From NCBI GenBank assembly GCA_963768165.1, contig CAVYHJ010000026.1, positions 496,001 to 560,000 of the forward strand: 64,000 bases of DNA, read 5' to 3'. This stretch comes from CAVYHJ01 sp963768165 [NCBI: uncultured bacterium] (GTDB lineage Bacteria > UBP4 > UBA4092). Of this stretch, positions 62,601-64,000 are shown piece by piece. The translations under genes and the position numbers were made by a program. How positions within the stretch are numbered: position 1 is the first letter of the stretch; the number at the start of each line of letters is the position of its first letter. Under the pieces are notes generated by a model. It searched no databases and was not told the origin of the DNA. It saw only the letters and a program-made list of their open reading frames with translations.

Positions 62601-63856
62601 TCATTGCCTCAATGACAACAGAATATGATCGAAATGGGAAATGCGATATGTATGGAGATTTTGGACGTTATGAATTTCAAAGTGCATTAAAATATTGGAA
62701 AGATATAAATGTAAATGACTTGAAAAACCTCGCTATAAAGAAGATATTTGAATTAGGTTATGATGTTGAGAAGCATGGTAAGTTCGATAGATTGTTATCT
62801 AGTCATGGTAGAAATGATCACGGTATGGAAAGAATTGGCAAAAAATATCAGTGGATAGCGTTTCATGAAATATTGGCTAAAGTTTCAGATAATTTTTCTA
62901 TGTATTGGGATAATTATCCCGAAAGTACAAAACAAAAATATGCTGGGACTTGGAATCCCTATATTCGAGATATAGATCCAACTATGCTTATCGCTAGAAC
63001 TCAAGATGATCGTGATACTAATAGTTGGTGGTTTAATATCCAATATTCTGATTGGGATTCTTCTCATTCTGATTGGTTAATGGAAAAAAATAAGTTGCCT
63101 GACCCAGAACAATTAATTAGTGTAAAAGATATATACGGAGTTGAATGGGTAGTCTTAGAAATATATCCTGAATGGTCGGAACCAGTTTCAAATGAAAAGG
63201 AAAAACTGGACTATCCACATAAAAATTTATGGTATCAGATTAGAGGCTATATAGTGCATAGGAAGGATATAAATAATATAGTTAAAAAATTAAAACGAGA
63301 AAACTTCTGGGGAAGATGGATGCCAGAATCTAGAGATATGTACCAATTGTTCAGTAGAGAATATTATTGGTCTCCTGCTTATAAGTATTTTAGAACCCAT
63401 TACTATAGTGGAGAGAAATGGAAAGATATTGAGAGGGGTAGAAATAACAAAATAATTGGCAAAGTCCTGGTAACAACAGAAAGTATCCTTTGGGAATGCG
63501 GATATGACTATTCAAAAAAAGAAATAATTAGTTTTTTTAAACCATCTAATGGACTGTTTTATGGACTAAAAATGAAGTATAGTAGACTTGAAGGTTCTTT
63601 TGAAAATGAAAATAATGAGATAATATGCCTAGATCCATCCATTTATGAAAAAGGATTCTCTTGTCTTTTAGTAAGAAAGAAGGAACTGACTGATTTTCTT
63701 AAAAAGAAAAAATTAGATATTTTTTGGACAGTATTAGGAGAAAAAAGAATATTTGGAGGAGACATTCCTAAAACTGAAATTTTCAAGCCTTTTGAAATTT
63801 CAGGTGTATATTACTTGAAAAAGAATCAAATTGATGGATTTTTAAATACTTTTTGA
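59657..63856 (+). CDS. Avs-like STAND NTPase with N-terminal nuclease-like domain (putative antiviral)
   Basis: 1399 aa from ATG 59657 (AAGGA 6-10 nt upstream; ATG 59651 is too close to it). Residues ~10-160: restriction-endonuclease-like domain with GTQYNAFEELVCQLA, DSGVEAF and GWQVKYF (D/E-x-K pattern, Mrr/Cap4-like). Residues ~320-560: P-loop ATPase with Walker A GEAGIGKSH (~339-347), Walker B ITIFIDAVNEG (~412) and FSVRSSYEDL. Residues ~600-1399: long helical, then mixed region, presumably the sensor. This order (effector, STAND ATPase, large C-terminal sensor) is that of Avs proteins, which detect phage terminase or portal and trigger nuclease activity. AT-rich relative to the neighbours. 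The family subtype is not assigned. Confidence 0.75.
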   Translation: MDTIDWSNIRSDKGTQYNAFEELVCQLAREEDIPDKISFTRVRTPDSGVEAFCTLKNGDEYGWQVKYFFELRPSSWDKIEASFKKALNEYPHLVKYFICLPINRSKPILNNWNKKIKKWRNYAKSKGRKLEFEYWGDSELTTRLTLEKHAGRKKYWFGTEEFSDNWFADKLNASVNDLGPRYTPKLNFDLGIAKIFDGMARDNNFKIQFDEHYFKLYRKVADLFKPSSDTLLKPHLDNIHQKLHSISIEYSRIDFNEISQINISLFTALCSELAKTLEECEIEIEKALENRQSITKEQIDSLTYKSSKLRSTYSPLNQFQDFLEGKIIALSNLPILILSGEAGIGKSHILADVAKKRLENGKPSILLLGQHFINDEHPWTQILGNILRIDCNEYEFLGALEAKAQAINSRITIFIDAVNEGRGKYFWRDTMKGFIKSFEKYKWIGLVFSVRSSYEDLIMPKDLISDDIAIRETHYGFAGIEYEASKIFFKHYNIELPSVPLLHPEFGNPLFLKTFCEGLKKSGLTKIPEGYEGLSNIIKYFLDAINKRLSLPNKLDYPVNINLVEKAVNLISEKKLENNSKYIDYDTAYLLLENELKKYSSKEKLLTELISEGVFTNNLFWEKDKKPIEGVYFAYERFEDYLTASYLLDKYLDKTSPDKSFVEGCKLFEICKDENSCYINKGLLDALSIQLPELVNKEIYEVAPHSKSFDPVKESFIDSLIWRKRETITVKLLDYINEYIVKYVSTNEKFLEMLFLITSDPKHPFNADFLHKHLMRFTLSDRDSWWTTYIHYQYEDEQPVKRLIDWAWSDEDKSHISDESIRLISKALTWFLTSTNRRLRDCTTKALISILENRIPVLIQILKEFESVNDPYVYERLFAVAYGCSVRTKDKSFLKNLSEYIYETIFNKNEVYPHVLLRDYARGVIEYSLYIGQSLNIDKKNISPPYRSDWINKIPDDEDIRKYKFNYESEDFKDYYWSQNQIIASMTTEYDRNGKCDMYGDFGRYEFQSALKYWKDINVNDLKNLAIKKIFELGYDVEKHGKFDRLLSSHGRNDHGMERIGKKYQWIAFHEILAKVSDNFSMYWDNYPESTKQKYAGTWNPYIRDIDPTMLIARTQDDRDTNSWWFNIQYSDWDSSHSDWLMEKNKLPDPEQLISVKDIYGVEWVVLEIYPEWSEPVSNEKEKLDYPHKNLWYQIRGYIVHRKDINNIVKKLKRENFWGRWMPESRDMYQLFSREYYWSPAYKYFRTHYYSGEKWKDIERGRNNKIIGKVLVTTESILWECGYDYSKKEIISFFKPSNGLFYGLKMKYSRLEGSFENENNEIICLDPSIYEKGFSCLLVRKKELTDFLKKKKLDIFWTVLGEKRIFGGDIPKTEIFKPFEISGVYYLKKNQIDGFLNTF

Positions 63857-63908
63857 GAATGAATGTTGGTATTCTTTCATTCTTCCCTTCAACTAAACCT
63901 ATATTTTG

Positions 63909-63938
63909 AAAAACTTTGTACGAACGTACAAAGTTTTT
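63909..63938 (+). terminator. Rho-independent terminator after the STAND gene
   Basis: AAAAACTTTGTACG/CGTACAAAGTTTTT hairpin, ending in the T-run, ~50 bp after the stop codon. Confidence 0.75.
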
Positions 63939-63942
63939 ATCC

Positions 63943-64000
63943 TCAATAAAATCAATGAACCAATAACTCTTCTACAAATGTAGAAGAGTTTTAACCGGCT
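63943..64000. repeat. Repeat shared with 10105-10162, containing a second hairpin
   Basis: TCAATAAAATCAATGAAC is identical to 10105-10122, and the following ~40 bp remain similar (…CCGGCT versus …CTGGCT). It includes the hairpin AACTCTTCTAC-AAAT-GTAGAAGAGTT (63965-63990). In the first locus this repeat leads into the RM-tail remnant and the poly-sigma4 gene. Confidence 0.7.

Overview
The window reads as one continuous stretch of a moderately AT-rich bacterial chromosome. It carries peptidoglycan synthesis (MtgA), PssA/Psd phospholipid synthesis, PriA and three tRNA genes. Signal-peptide proteins, many TPR proteins, NfeD/slipin, DUF4416, DUF2298 (Chlor_Arch_YYY) and CDGSH proteins suggest a didermic, environmental, probably uncultivated lineage (Omnitrophota, Planctomycetota or a similar candidate phylum). 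That placement is inference; no rRNA or strong marker is present.

Layout. 1-3966: TPR protein with a C-terminal Ser/Thr kinase (cut by the window edge), MtgA and 5-formyltetrahydrofolate cyclo-ligase. 4104-13200: accessory island with a type IIG restriction-modification gene split by an intact IS3-family element, an AT-rich membrane-protein gene, and a 938-aa protein made of 11 tandem sigma-70 region-4-like repeats. 13296-21573: GHMP kinase, bacilliredoxin, CDGSH protein, tRNA-Leu/Met/fMet, NfeD-slipin operon, a sugar kinase with a sugar-1-phosphate nucleotidylyltransferase, and DUF4416. 21847-26541: FGGY kinase/2-hydroxyacid dehydrogenase operon, a DUF4380-like protein and a winged-helix protein. 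27319-45862: an 18.5-kb tandem array of secreted beta-propeller proteins alternating with fragments of one giant surface protein. The reading frames overlap at the junctions, and two junctions carry an in-frame TGA. 46055-55000: SGNH/TPR protein, PriA with an IS481-like element fused to its start, a TPR protein, and psd-pssA. 54964-64000: a second, three-repeat sigma4-like protein, a DUF2298 membrane protein carrying in-frame palindromic insertions, an LVIVD-repeat protein flanked by a duplicated gene end, and a 1.4-kb-codon STAND NTPase with an N-terminal nuclease-like domain that resembles Avs antiviral proteins.

How it fits together. Two themes stand out. First, a putative defence and DNA-interaction repertoire: the type IIG enzyme, the Avs-like STAND protein, and two poly-sigma4 proteins that each follow a decayed copy of the 3' end of a type IIG gene. 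Short shared repeats connect these loci, and the same repeat reappears at the very end of the window. Second, extensive local duplication and recombination in the secreted propeller array. The poly-sigma4 family is the best candidate for an undescribed system: it keeps many copies of the sigma promoter-recognition fold and lacks the core-binding region 2. The housekeeping genes look ordinary.
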